DNA of 64,000 nt from Elymus sibiricus (taxonomy: Eukaryota; Streptophyta; Magnoliopsida; Poales; Poaceae): NCBI GenBank assembly GCA_039707655.1, contig CM077676.1, positions 190,088,936-190,152,935 of the forward strand, in the 5' to 3' direction. The notes beneath the pieces are model-generated. The model saw only the letters and a list, made by a program, of their open reading frames with translations, ran no database searches and had not been told where the DNA came from. The position numbers and the translations under genes are program-made. Shown piece after piece: positions 1 to 11,477 of this stretch. Numbering within the stretch: position 1 is the stretch's first letter; every line of letters starts with the position of its first letter.

Positions 1-3000
1 GTGGTGTCACGTGCTCGTCTTGGCGTCCGTCGTCGCTACCGCGACGACGTCTGCCTCGACTCACATAACCCTAAGACAGGGTGGCAATGGTGTCACGTGC
101 TCGTCTCGGCGTCCGTCGTCGCTACCGCAAAGACGTCCGCCTCGACTCGCGTCACCCTAAGTTAGACAGGGTGGCAGTGGTGTGACGTGCTCGTCTCGGC
201 GTCCGTCGTCGCTACCGCGATGACGTCCGCTTCGACTCGCTTAACCCTAAGTTAGACAGGGTGGCGGTGGTGTCACGTGCTCGTATTGGCGTCCGTCGTC
301 GCTACCGCGACGACGTCCGCCTCGACTCGTGTAACCCTAAGATAGACAGGGTGGCAGTGGTGCCACGTGCTCGTCATGGCGTCCGTCGTCGCTACCGCGA
401 CGACGTCAGCCTCGACTCGGGTAACCCTAAGATAGGCAGGGTGGCAGTGGTGTCACGTGCTCGTCACGGCGTCCGTCGTCGCTACCGCGACGACGTCCGC
501 CTCGACTCGCGTAGCCCTAAGTTAGACAGGGTGGCAGTGGTGTCACGTGCTCGTCTCAGCGTCCGTAGTCGCTACCGCGACGACGACCGCCTCGACTCGC
601 GTAACCCTAAGACAGCGTGGCAGTGGTGTCACATGCTCGTCTCGCCGTCCGTCGTCGCTACCGCGACGACGTCCGCCTCGAATCGCGTAGCCCTAAGTTA
701 GACTGGGTGGCAGTGGTGTCACGTGCTCGTCTCGGCATCCGTTGTCGCTACCGCGAAGACGTCCGCCTCGACCCGCGTCACACTAAGTTAGACAGGGTGG
801 CAGTGGTGTCACGTGCTCCTCTCGACGTCCGCCTCGACTCGCGTAACCCTAAGTTAGACAGGGTGGCGGTGGTGTCACGTGCTCGTCTCGGCGTCCGTCG
901 TCGCTACCGCGACGACGTCCGCTTCAACTCGCTTAACCCTAAGTTAGACAGGGTGGCGGTGGTGTCACGTGCTTGTCTCGGCGTCCGTCGTCGCTACCGC
1001 GACGACGTCCGCCTCGACTCGCGTAACCCTAAGTTAGACAGGGTGGCAGTGGTGTCACGTGCTCGTCTCGGCGTCCGTCGTCGCTACCGTGAGGACGTCC
1101 GCCTCGACTCGCGTAACCCTAAGATAGACAGGGTGGCGGTGGTGTCACGTCCTCTTTCTCGGCGTCTGTCGTCGCTACCGCGACGACGTTCGCCTCGACT
1201 TGCGTAACGCTAAGATAGACAGGGTGGCGGTGGTGTCACGTGCTCATCTCGGCGTCCGTCGTCGCTACCGCGAAGACGTCCGCCTCGACTTGCGTCACCC
1301 TAAGTTAGACAGGTTTGCAGTGGTGTCACGTGCTCGTCTCGACGTCCGCCTCGACTCGCGTAACCCTAAGATAGACAGGGTGGCGGTGGTGTCACGTGCT
1401 CCTCTCGACGTCCGCCTCGACTTGCTTAACCCTAAGTTAAACAGTGTGGCGGTGGTGTCACGTGCTCGTCTCGACGTCCATCGTCGCTACCGCGACGACG
1501 TCCGCCTCCACTCGCGTAACCCTAAGTTAGACAGGGCGGCGGTGGTGTCACGTGCTCGTCTCGGCGTCCGTCATCGCTACCGCGACGACGTCCGCCTCGA
1601 CACGCGTAACCCTAAGTTAGACAGGGTGGCGGTGGTGTCACGTGCTCGTCTCGGCGTCCGTCATCGCTACCGCGACGACGTCCGCCTCGACTCGCGTAAC
1701 CCTAAGATAGACAGGGTGGCGGTGGTGTCACGTGCTCGTCTCGCCGTCCGTCGTCGCTACCGCGACGACGTCTGCATCGACTCGCGTAACCCTAAGTTAG
1801 CCAGGGTGGCAGTGGTGTCACGTGCTCGTCTCGACGTCCGTCGTCGCTACCGCGACGACGTCTGCCTCGACTCGCGTAACCCTAAGATAGACAGGGTGCC
1901 AGTGGTGTCACGTGCTCGTCTCGCCGTCCGTCGTCGCTACCGCGACGACGTCCGCCTCGACTCGCGTAACGCTAAGATAGACAGGGTGGCGGTGGTGTCA
2001 CGTGCTCGTCTCGACGTCCGTCGTCGCTACCGTGACGACGTTCGCCTCGACTCGCGTCACGCTAAGATAGACAGGGTGGCGGTGTTGTCACGTGCTCATC
2101 TCGGCGTTCGTCGTCGCTACCGCGACGACGACCGCCTCGACTCGCGTGACCCTAAGACAGGGTGGCAGCGGTGCCACGTGCTCGTCTCGGCATCCGTCGT
2201 CGCTACCGCGAAGACGTCTGCCTCCACTCGCGTAACCCTAAGTTAGACAGGGTGGCTGCGGTGTCATGTGCTCGTCTCGGCATCCGTCGTCGCTACCACG
2301 ACAACGTCCGTCTCGACTCGCGTAACCCTAAGATAGACAGGGTGGCAGTGGTGCCACGTGCTCGTCACGGCGTCCGTCGTCGCTACCGCGACGACGTCCT
2401 CCTCAACTAGCGTAACCCTAAGATAGACAGGGTGGCGGTGTTGTCACGTGCTCGTCTCGGCGTCCGTCGTCGCTACTGCGACGACCTCCGCCTCGACTCG
2501 CTTAACCCTAGGTTAGACAGGGTGGCGGTGGTGTCACGTGCTCGTCTCGGCGTCCGTCGTCGCTACCGCGACGACGTCTGCCTCGACTCACGTAACGCTA
2601 AGATAGACAAGGTGGCAGTGGTGTCACGTGCTCGTCTCGGCGTCCGTCATCGCTACCGCGACGACGTTCGCCTCGACTCGCGTAACGCTAAGATAGACTG
2701 GGTGGCGGTGGTGTCACGTGCTCATCTCGGCGTCAGTCGTCGCTACTGCGACGACGTCCTCCTCGACTCGGGTGACCATTAGACAGGGTGGCAGCGGTGC
2801 CACGTGCTCGTCTCGGCGTCCGTCGTCGCTACCGCGAAGACGTCCGCCTCGACTCGCGTAACCCTATGTTAGACAGGGTGGCAGTGGTGTCACGTGCTCG
2901 TCTCGATGTCCGCCTCGACTCGCGTAACCCTAAGTTAGACAGGGTGGCGGTGGTGTCACGTGCTCGTCTCGGCGTCAGTCGTCGCTATCGCGACGACGTC

Positions 3001-3422
3001 CGCCTCGACTCGCTTAACCCTAAGTTAGACAGGGTGGCAGTGGTGTCACGTGCTCGTCTCGGCGTCCGTCGTCGCTACCGCGACGATGTCCGCCTCGACT
3101 CGCGTAACCCTAAGTTAGATAGGGTGGCGGTGGTGTCACGTGCTCGTCTCGGCGTCCGTCGTCGCTACCGCGACGACGTCCGCCTTGACACGCGTAACCC
3201 TAAGTTAGACAGGGTGGCGGTGGCGTCACGAGCTCGTCTCGGCGTCCGTCGTCGCTACCGCGACGACGTCCGCCTCGACTCGCGTAACCCTAAGATAGCC
3301 AGGGTGGCGGTGGTGTCACGTGCTCCTCTCGGCGTCCGTCTTCGCTACCGCGACGACGTCCGCCTCGACTCGCGTAACCCTAAGATAGCCAGGGTGGCCG
3401 TGGTGTCACGTGCTCGTCTCGG
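1..3422 (+). repeat. HOR type A, isolated copy A1 (partial)
   Basis: This stretch follows the monomer order of 14398-17905 (offset 14397 at the left and 14483 at the right). It lacks one 86-bp monomer near 1270, where the monomers at 15,600-15,780 of the array copy are fused into one. It carries point differences from all array copies and an unusual CACGTCCTC in its 91-bp monomer near 1150. At 3423 it continues into a full hairpin-bearing monomer, not the GCCACGACACG junction that ends each array copy. A1 is therefore a separate relative outside the main array, perhaps representing the arrangement before amplification. Confidence 0.85.
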
Positions 3423-3771
3423 CGTCCGTCGTCGCTACCGCGACGACGTCCGCCTCGACACGCGTAACCCTAAGATAGACAGGGTGGCGGTGTTGTCACG
3501 TGCTCGTCTCGGCGTCCGTCGTCGCTACCGCGACGATGTCCACCTCGACTCGCTTAACCCTAAGTTAGACAGGGTCACGGTGGTGTCACGTGCTCGTCTC
3601 GGCGTCCGTCGTCGCTACCGCGACGACGTCCGCCTCGACTCGTGTAACGCTAAGATAGACAGGGTGGCGGTGGTGTCACGTGCTTGTCTCGGCGTCCGTC
3701 GTCGCTACCGCGACGACGTTCGCCTCGACTCGCGTAACGCTAAGATAGACAGGGTGGCGGTGGTGTCACGT
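3232..3771 (+). repeat. 540-bp tandem duplication, copy 1
   Basis: Six 90-bp monomers that are repeated immediately downstream. Homology runs from 3232 to 3825, matching 3772 to 4365. I found two mismatches by eye (3338 G/A and 3524 G/A), so the event is recent. The first 190 bp overlap the tail of copy A1. Confidence 0.9.
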
Positions 3772-4311
3772 GCTCGTCTCGGCGTCCGTCGTCGCTACCG
3801 CGACGACGTCCGCCTCGACTCGCGTAACCCTAAGATAGCCAGGGTGGCGGTGGTGTCACGTGCTCCTCTCGGCGTCCATCTTCGCTACCGCGACGACGTC
3901 CGCCTCGACTCGCGTAACCCTAAGATAGCCAGGGTGGCCGTGGTGTCACGTGCTCGTCTCGGCGTCCGTCGTCGCTACCGCGACGACGTCCGCCTCGACA
4001 CGCGTAACCCTAAGATAGACAGGGTGGCGGTGTTGTCACGTGCTCGTCTCGGCGTCCGTCGTCACTACCGCGACGATGTCCACCTCGACTCGCTTAACCC
4101 TAAGTTAGACAGGGTCACGGTGGTGTCACGTGCTCGTCTCGGCGTCCGTCGTCGCTACCGCGACGACGTCCGCCTCGACTCGTGTAACGCTAAGATAGAC
4201 AGGGTGGCGGTGGTGTCACGTGCTTGTCTCGGCGTCCGTCGTCGCTACCGCGACGACGTTCGCCTCGACTCGCGTAACGCTAAGATAGACAGGGTGGCGG
4301 TGGTGTCACGT
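3772..4311 (+). repeat. 540-bp tandem duplication, copy 2
   Basis: Second copy of the six-monomer block, with the homologous tail ending at about 4365. There the sequence passes into CGTGACCC and an 86-bp monomer. The absence of any frame-shifting monomer inside both copies makes the open frame 2788-4542 unusually long. Confidence 0.9.
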
Positions 4312-4449
4312 GCTCGTCTCGGCGTCCGTCGTCGCTACCGCGACGACGTCCGCCTCGACTCGCGTGACCCTAAGACAGGGTGGCAACGGTGCCACGTGCT
4401 CGTCTCGGCATCCGTCGTCGCTACCGCGAAGACGTCCGCCTCGACTCGC

Positions 4450-4538
4450 ATAACCAAAGTTAGACAGGGTGGCGGTGGTGTCACGTGCTCGTCTCGGCGT
4501 CCGTCGTCGCTACCGCGACGACGTCCGCCTCGACACGC
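4450..4538 (+). repeat. Unique 89-bp monomer
   Basis: TAACCCTAAGTTAG has become TAACCAAAGTTAG, a net loss of one base. I saw this form only here. It follows directly on the 86-bp monomer at the end of the 540-bp duplication and shifts the reading frame again, so the frame open from 2788 stops at 4542. Confidence 0.8.
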
Positions 4539-6125
4539 GTAACCCTAAGTTAGACAGGGTGGCGGTGGTGTCACGTGCTCGTCTCGGTGTTCGTCGTCGC
4601 TACCGCGATGACGTCCACCTCGACTCACGTAACCCTAAGATAGACAGGGTGGCGGTGTTGTCACGTGCTCGTCTCGGCGTCCGTCGTCGCTACCGCGACG
4701 ACGTCCACCTCGACTCGCTTAACCCTAAGTTAGACAGGGTGGCGGTAGTGTCACGTGCTCGTCTCGGCGTCCGTCGTCGCTACCGCGACGACGTCCGCCT
4801 CGACTCGTGTAACGCTAAGATAGACAGGGTGGCGGTGGTGTCACGTGCTCGTCTCGGCGTCCGTCGTCGCTACCGCGATGAAGTTCGCCTCGACTCGCGT
4901 AACGCTAAGATAGACAGGGTGGCGGTGGTGTCACGTGCTCGTCTCGACGTCCGTCGTCGCTACCGCGACGACGTCCGCCTCGACTCGCGTGACCCTAAGA
5001 CAGGGTGGCAGCGGTGCCACGTGTTCGTCTCGGCATCCGTCGTCGCTACCGCGAAGACGTCTGCTTCGACTCGCGTAACCCTAAGTTAGCCAGGGTGGCA
5101 GTGGTGTCACGTGCTCGTCTCGGCGTCCGTCGTCGCTACCGCGACGACGTCCGCCTCGACTCGTTTAACCCTAAGTTAGACAGGTTGGCGGTGCTGTCAC
5201 GTGCTCGTCTCGGCGTCCGTCGTCGCTACCGCGATGACGTTCGCCTCGACTTGCGTAACGCTAAGATAGACAGGGTGGCGGTGGTGTCACGTGCTCATCT
5301 CGGCGTCCGTCGTCGCTACCGCGACGATGTCCGCCTCGACTCGCGTGACCCTAAGACAGGGTGGCAGCGGTGCCATGTGCTCGTCTCGGCATCCGTCGTT
5401 GCTACCGCGAAGACGTCCGCCTCGACTCGCGTCACCCTAAGTTAGACAGGGTGGAAGTGGTGTCACGTGCTCGTCTCGACGTCCACCTCGACTTGCGTAA
5501 CCCTAAGTTAGACAGGGTGGCGGTGGTGTCACGTGCTCGTCTCGGCGTCCGTCGTCGCTACCGCAACGACGTCCGCCTCGACTCGCGTAACCCTAAGTTA
5601 GACACGGTGGCGGTGGTGTCACGTGCTCGTCTCGGCGTCCGTCGTCACTACCGCGACAACGTCCGCCTCGACACGCGTAACCCTAAGTTAGACAGGGTGG
5701 CGGTGGTGTCACGTGCTCGTCTCGGCGTCCGTCGTCGCTACCGCGACGACGTCCGCCTCGACTCGCGTAACCCTAAGTTAGACAGGGTGGCGGTGGTGGC
5801 ACGTGATCGTCTCGGCGTCCGTCGTCGCTACCGCGACGACGTCCGTCTCGACACGCGTAACCCTAAGTGAGACAGGGTGGCGGTGGTGTCACGTGCTCGT
5901 CTCGGCTCCATCATCGCTACCGCGACGATGTCCGCCTCGACTCGCGTAACCCTAAGTTAGACAGGGTGGCGGTGGTGTCACGTGATCGTCTCGGCGTCCA
6001 TCGTCGCTACCGCGACGACGTCCGTCTCGACACGCGTAACCCTAAGTGAGACAGGGTGGCGGTGGTGTCACGTGCTCGTCTCGGCGTCCATCATCGCTAC
6101 CGCGACGATGTCCGCCTCGACTCGC

Positions 6126-6216
6126 GTAACCCTAAGATAGACAGGGTGGCGGTGGTCTCACGTGCTCTTTCTCGGCGTCCGTCATCACTACCGCGACGAC
6201 GTCCGCCTCGACTCGC
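6126..6216 (+). repeat. 91-bp monomer class, 1-bp insertion (example)
   Basis: GTGCTCGTCTCGG is replaced by GTGCTCTTTCTCGG, one base longer. In B-type copies it is linked to GTGGTCTCACG upstream and CGTCATCACTACC downstream. In A-type copies those linked changes are absent. I count 19 in the window: near 1150, 6162, 11259, 12132, 12891, 15546, 19183, 22820, 26367, 29914, 32417, 36054, 39097, 40870, 43425, 45820, 49083, 50226 and 51033. It is a good marker for aligning HOR copies. Confidence 0.93.
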
Positions 6217-7202
6217 GTAACCCTAAGATAGCCAGGGTGGCAGTGGTGTCACGTGCTCGTCTGGGCGTCCGTCTTCGCTACCGCGACGACGTCTGCCTCG
6301 ACTCGCGTGACCCTAAGTTAGCCAAGGTGGCAGTGGTGTCACGTGCTCATCTCGACGTCCGTCGTCGCTACCGCGACGACGTCCGCCTCGACTCGCGTAA
6401 CCCTAAGATAGACAGGGTGCCAGTGGTGTCACGTGCTCGTCTCGGCGTCTGTCGTCGCTACCACGACGACGTCCTCCTCGACTCGCGTAACGCTAAGATA
6501 GACAGGGTGGCGGTGGTGTCACGTGCTCATCTCGGCGTCCGTCTTCGCTACCACGACGACGTTCGCCTCGACTCGCGTAACACTAAGATAGACAGGGTGG
6601 CGGTGGTGTCACGTGCTCATCTCGGCGTCCGTCGTCGCTACCGCGATGACGTCCGCCTCGACTCGCATGACCCTAAGACAGGGTGGCAGCGGTGCCACGT
6701 GCTCGTCTCGGCATCCGTCGTCGCTACCGCGAAGACGTCCGCCTCGACTCGCGTAACCCTAAGTTAGACAGGGTGGCAACGTTGTCATGTGCTCGTCTCG
6801 GCATCGGTCGTCGCTACCACGATGAAGTCCGTCTCGACTCGCGTAACCCTAAGATAGACAGGGTAGCAGTGGTGCCACGTGCTCGTCTCGGCATCCGTCG
6901 TCGCTACCGCGACGATGTCCGTCTCGACTCGCTTAACCCTAAGTTAGACAGGGTGGCGGTGGTGTCACGTGCTCGTCTCGGCGTCCGTCGTCGCTACCGC
7001 GACGATGGCCGCCTCGACTCGCGTAACCCTAAGATAGACAGGGTGGCCGTGGTGCCACGTGCTCGTCACGGCGTCCGTCGTCGCTACCGCGACGACGTCC
7101 GCCTCGACTCGCGTAGCCCTAAGTTAGACAGGGTGGCAGTGGTGTCACGTGCTCGTCTCGGCGTCCGTAGTCGCTACCGCGACGACGACCGCCTCGACTC
7201 GC

Positions 7203-7288
7203 GTAACCCTAAGACAGCGTGGCAGTGGTGTCACATGCTCGTCTCGGCGTCCGTCATCGCTACCGCGACGACGTCCGCCTATACTCGC
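7203..7288 (+). repeat. 86-bp monomer class, 4-bp deletion (example)
   Basis: CCCTAAGTTAGACAGG is shortened to CCCTAAGACAGC, a loss of TTAG (or ATAG) between short AG repeats, consistent with slippage. Related 86-bp forms read CCTAAGACAGGG, CCAAAGACAGGG, CCTAACACAGGG and GACCATTAGACAGG, so the class arose more than once or has diversified. Each one shifts the reading frame by four bases. That is why every long open frame ends about 84 bp after such a monomer and a new one opens beside it. Confidence 0.93.
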
Positions 7289-7378
7289 GTAGCCCTAAGT
7301 TAGATTGGGTGGCAGTGGTGTCACGTGCTCGTCTCGGCATCCGTCGTCGCTACCGCGAAGACGTCCGCCTCGACTCGC

Positions 7379-7444
7379 GTCACCCTAAGTTAGACAGGGT
7401 GGCAGTGGTGTCACGTGCTCCTCTCGACGTCCGCCTCGACTCGC
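7379..7444 (+). repeat. 66-bp monomer class lacking the hairpin (example)
   Basis: Relative to a standard monomer, 24 bp are missing: the sequence goes straight from CTCGACGTCC to GCCTCGAC. The lost piece is the hairpin plus GTCC. In monomers with the CTCGACGTCC allele the hairpin is flanked by direct repeats CGACGTCCG, and loss between them gives exactly this product. Five such monomers occur in each complete 3637-bp A repeat, and one in most B, C and D units. The loss is in frame (8 codons), so reading frames pass through. Confidence 0.93.
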
Positions 7445-8210
7445 GTAACCCTAAGTTAGACAGGGTGGCGGTGGTGTCACGTGCTCGTCTGGGCGTCCGT
7501 CTTCGCTACCGCGACGACGTCTGCCTCGACTCGCGTAACCCTAAGATAGACAGGGTGGCGGTGGTGTCACGTGCTCATCTCGGCGTCCTTCTTCGCTACC
7601 ACGACGACGTTCGCCTCGACTCGCGTAACACTAAGATAGACAGGGTGGCGGTGGTGTCACGTGCTCATCTCGGCGTCCGTCGTCGCTACCGCGACGATGT
7701 CCGCCTCGACTCGCATGACCCTAAGACAGGGTGGCAGCGGTGCCACGTGCTCGTCTCGGCATCCGTCGTCGCTACCGCGACGATGGCCGCCTCGACTCGC
7801 GTAACCCTAAGATAGACAGGGTGGCCGTGGTGCCACGTGCTCGTCACGGCGTCCGTCGTCGCTACCGCGACGACGTCCGCCTCGACTCGCGTAACCCTAA
7901 GATAGGCAGGGTGGCAGTGGTGTCACGTGCTCGTCACGGCGTCCGTCATCGCTACCGCGACGACGTCCGCCTCGACTCGCGTAGCCCTAAGTTAGACAGG
8001 GTGGCAGTGGTGTCACGTGCTCGTCTCGGCGTCCGTAGTCACTACCGCGACGACGACCGCCTCGACTCGCGTAACCCTAAGACAGCGTGGCAGTGGTGTC
8101 ACATGCTCGTCTCGGCGTCCGTCATCGCTACCGCGACGACGTCCGCCTATACTCGCGTAGCCCTAGGTTAGACTGGGTGGCAGTGGTGTCACGTGCTCGT
8201 CTCGCCATCC

Positions 8211-9182
8211 GTCGTCGCTACCGCGAAGACGTCCGCCTCGACTCGCGTCACCCTAAGTTAGACAGGGTGGCAGTGGTGTCACGTGCTCCTCTCGACGTCC
8301 GCCTCGACTCGTGTAACCCTAAGTTAGACAGGGTGGCGGTGGTGTCACGTGCTCGTATTAGCGTCCGTCGTCGCTACTGCGACGACGTCCGCTTCGACTC
8401 GCTTAACCCTAAGTTAGACAGGGTGGCGGTGGTGTCACGTGCTCGTCTCGGCGTCCGTCGTCGCTACCGCGACGACGTCCGCCTCGACTCGCTTAACCCT
8501 AAGTTAGACAGGGTGGCAGTGGTGTCACGTTCTCGTCTTGGCGTCCGTCGTCGCTACCGCGACGACGTCCGCCTCGACTCGCATAACCCAAAGACAGGGT
8601 GGCAGTGGTGTCACGTGCTCGTCTCGGCGTCCGTCGTCGCTACCGCGACGACGTCCGCCTCGACTCGCGTAACCCTAAGTTAGACAGGGTGGCAGTGGTG
8701 TCACGTGCTCGTCTCGGCGTCCGTCGTCGCTACCGCGACGATGTCCGCCTAGACTCGCGTAGCCCTAAGTTAGACTGGGTGGCAGTGGTGTCACGTGCTC
8801 GTCTCGGCGTCCGTCGTCGCTATCGCGACGATGTCCGCCTAGACTCGCGTAACCCTAAGTTAGCCAGGGTGGCAGTGGTGTCACGTGCTCGTCTCGGCGT
8901 CCGTCGTCGCTACCGCGACGACATCCGCCTCGACTCGTTTAACCCTAAGTTAGACAGGTTGGCGGTGCTGTCACGTGCTCGTCTCGGCGTCCGTCGTCGC
9001 TACCGCGACGACGTCCGCCTCGACTCGCGTAACGCTAAGATAGACAGGGTGGCGGTGGTGTCACGTGCTCGTCTCGGCATCCGTCGTCGCTACCGCGATG
9101 ACGTTCGCCTCGACTTGCGTAACGCTAAGATAGACAGGGTGGCGGTGGTGTCACGTGCTCATCTCGGCGTCCGTCGTCGCTA
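8211..9182 (+). repeat. 972-bp segment duplicated 1412 bp downstream, copy 1
   Basis: Homologous to 9623-10594 at an offset of 1412 bp (14x90 + 86 + 66). Shared rare variants include CGTATTAGCG, ACGTTCTCGTCTTGG, CATAACCCAAAGAC and GCCTAGACTCG. A few substitutions separate the copies. Confidence 0.8.
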
Positions 9183-9622
9183 CTGCGAAGACGTCCGCCT
9201 CGACTCGCGTAACCCTAAGTTAGACAGGGTGGCAACGTTGTCATGTGCTCGTCTCGGCATCGGTCGTCGCTACCATGATGAAGTCTGTCTCGACTCGCGT
9301 AACCCTAAGATAGACAGGGTGGCAGTGGTGCCACGTGCTCGCCTCGGCATCCGTCGTCGCTACCGCGACGATGTCCGTCTCGACTCGCTTAACCCTAAGT
9401 TAGACAGGGTGGCGGTGGTGTCACGTGCTCGTCTCGGCGTCCGTCGTCGCTACCGCGACGATGGCCGCCTCGACTCGCGTAACCCTAAGATAGACAGGGT
9501 GGCCATGGTGCCACGTGCTCGTCACGGCGTCCGTCGTCGCTACCGCGACGACGTCCGCCTCGACTCGCGTAACCCTAAGATAGGCAGGGTGGCAGTGGTG
9601 TCACGTGCTCGTCACGGCGTCC

Positions 9623-10594
9623 GTCGTCGCTACCGCGAAGACGTCCGCCTCGACTCGCGTAACCCTAAGTTAGACAGGGTGGCAGTGGTGTCACGTGCTC
9701 CTCTCGACGTCCGCCTCGACTCGCGTAACCCTAAGTTAGACAGGGTGGCGGTGGTGTCACGTGCTCGTATTAGCGTCCGTCGTCGCTACTGCGACGACGT
9801 CCGCTTCGACTCGCTTAACCCTAAGTTAGACAGGGTGGCGGTGGTGTCACGTGCTCGTCTCGGCGTCCGTCGTCGCTACCGCGACGACGTCTGCCTCGAC
9901 TCGCGTAACCCTAAGTTAGACAGGGTGGCAGTGGTGTCACGTTCTCGTCTTGGCGTCCGTCGTCGCTACCGCGACGACGTCCGCCTCGACTCGCATAACC
10001 CAAAGACAGGGTGGCAGTGGTGTCACGTGCTCGTCTCGGCGTCCGTCGTCACTACCGCGACGACGTCCGCCTCGACTCGCGTAACCCTAAGTTAGACAGG
10101 GTGGCAGTGGTGTCACGTGCTCGTCTCGGCGTCCGTCGTCGCTACCGCGACGATGTCCGCCTAGACTCGCGTAGCCCTAAGTTAGACTGGGTGGCAGTGG
10201 TGTCACGTGCTCGTCTCGGCGTCCGTCGTCGCTATCGCGACGATGTCCGCCTAGACTCGCGTAACCCTAAGTTAGCCAGTGTGGCAGTGGTGTCACGTGC
10301 TCGTCTCGGCGTCCGTCGTCGCTACCGCGACGACGTCCGCCTCGAGTCGTTTAACCCTAAGTTAGACAGGTTGGCGGTGCTGTCACGTGCTCGTCTCGGC
10401 GTCCGTCGTCGCTACCGCGACGACGTCCGCCTCGACTCGCGTAACGCTAAGATAGACAGGGTGGCGGTGGTGTCACGTGCTCGTCTCGGCATCCGTCGTC
10501 GCTACCGCGATGACGTTCGCCTCGACTTGCGTAACGCTAAGATAGACAGGGTGGCGGTGGTGTCACGTGCTCATCTCGGCGTCCGTCGTCGCTA
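9623..10594 (+). repeat. 972-bp segment duplicated 1412 bp downstream, copy 2
   Basis: Second copy of 8211-9182. Private changes include GTCACTACCGCG near 10050, TTAGCCAGTGTGG near 10275 and CCTCGAGTCG near 10343. It runs directly into the 873-bp duplication. Confidence 0.8.
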
Positions 10595-10604
10595 CCGCGA
10601 CGAC

Positions 10605-11477
10605 GTCCGCCTCGACTCGCGTGACCCTAAGACAGGGTGGCAGTGGTGCCACGTGCTCGTCTCGGCATCCGTCGTTGCTACCGCGAAGACGTCCGCCTCG
10701 ACTCGCGTCATCCTATGTTAGACAGGGTGGAAGTGGTGTCACGTGCTCGTCTCGACGTCCACCTCGACTTGAGTAACCCTAAGTTAGACAGGGTGGCGGT
10801 GGTGTCACGTGCTCGTCTCGGCGTCCGTCGTCGCTACCGCGACGACGTTCGCGTCGACTCGCGTAACCCTAAGTTAGACAGGGTGGCGGTGGTGTCACGT
10901 GCTCGTCTCGGCGTCCGTCGTCGCTACCGCGACGACGTCCGCCTCGACACGCGTAACCCTAAGTTAGACAGGGTGGCGGTGGTGTCACGTGCCCGTCTCG
11001 GCGTCCGTCGTCGCTACCGCGACGACGTCCGCCTCGACTCGCGTAACCCTAAGTTAGACATGGTGGCGGTGGTGTCACGTGATCGTCTCGGCGTCCGTCG
11101 TCGCTACCGCGACGACGTCCATCTCGACATGCGTAACCCTAAGTGAGACAGGGTGGTGGTGGTGTCACGTGCTCGTCTCGGCGTCCATCGTCGCTACCGC
11201 GACGACGTCCGCCTCGACTCGCGTAACCCTAAGATAGACAGGGTGGCGGTGGTCTCACGTGCTCTTTCTCGGCGTCCGTCATCACTACCGCGACGACGTC
11301 CGCCTCGACTCGCGTAACCCTAAGATAGCCAGGGTGGCAGTGGTGTCACGTGCTCGTCTGGGCGTCCGTCTTCGCTACCGCGACGACGTCTGCCTCGACT
11401 CGCGTAACCCTAAGTTAGCCAAGGTGGCAGTGGTGTCACGTGCTCATCTCGACGTCCGTCGTCGCTACCGCGACGAC
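10605..11477 (+). repeat. 873-bp tandem duplication, copy 1
   Basis: Ten monomers (7x90 + 91 + 86 + 66 = 873). It contains the CACCTCGACTTGAG 66-bp monomer, the TGA-bearing AAGTGAGAC monomer and the B-type 91-bp monomer. It differs from copy 2 at a handful of sites, such as CATCCTATG here and CATCCTAAG there. Confidence 0.85.

Larger units (their letters stand above)
7004..8345 (+). repeat. Local duplication, 778/868-bp spacing
   Basis: The segment from GATGGCCGCC at 7004 to about 7480 recurs from 7782 to about 8345. The second copy carries one additional 90-bp monomer (with GATAGGCAGG), so the offset grows from 778 to 868 bp. The latter equals 7x90 + 2x86 + 66. Both copies contain the rare CCTATACTCG change. 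Confidence 0.7.

Noticed and set aside
294..315. Rho-independent terminator or structured RNA gene
   Set aside because: The hairpin has no following T-run, recurs in nearly every monomer, and shows no compensating substitutions.
2788..4542. 584-codon open frame encoding a 30-residue, Arg-rich repeat protein
   Set aside because: It starts at GTG inside a monomer, has no ATG, promoter or unique ends, and exists only because 90 is a multiple of three and one frame lacks a stop. It ends when 86- and 89-bp monomers shift the frame. The same holds for the other long frames, such as 8599-10095, 54550-55890, 56498-57838 and 62536-63918.
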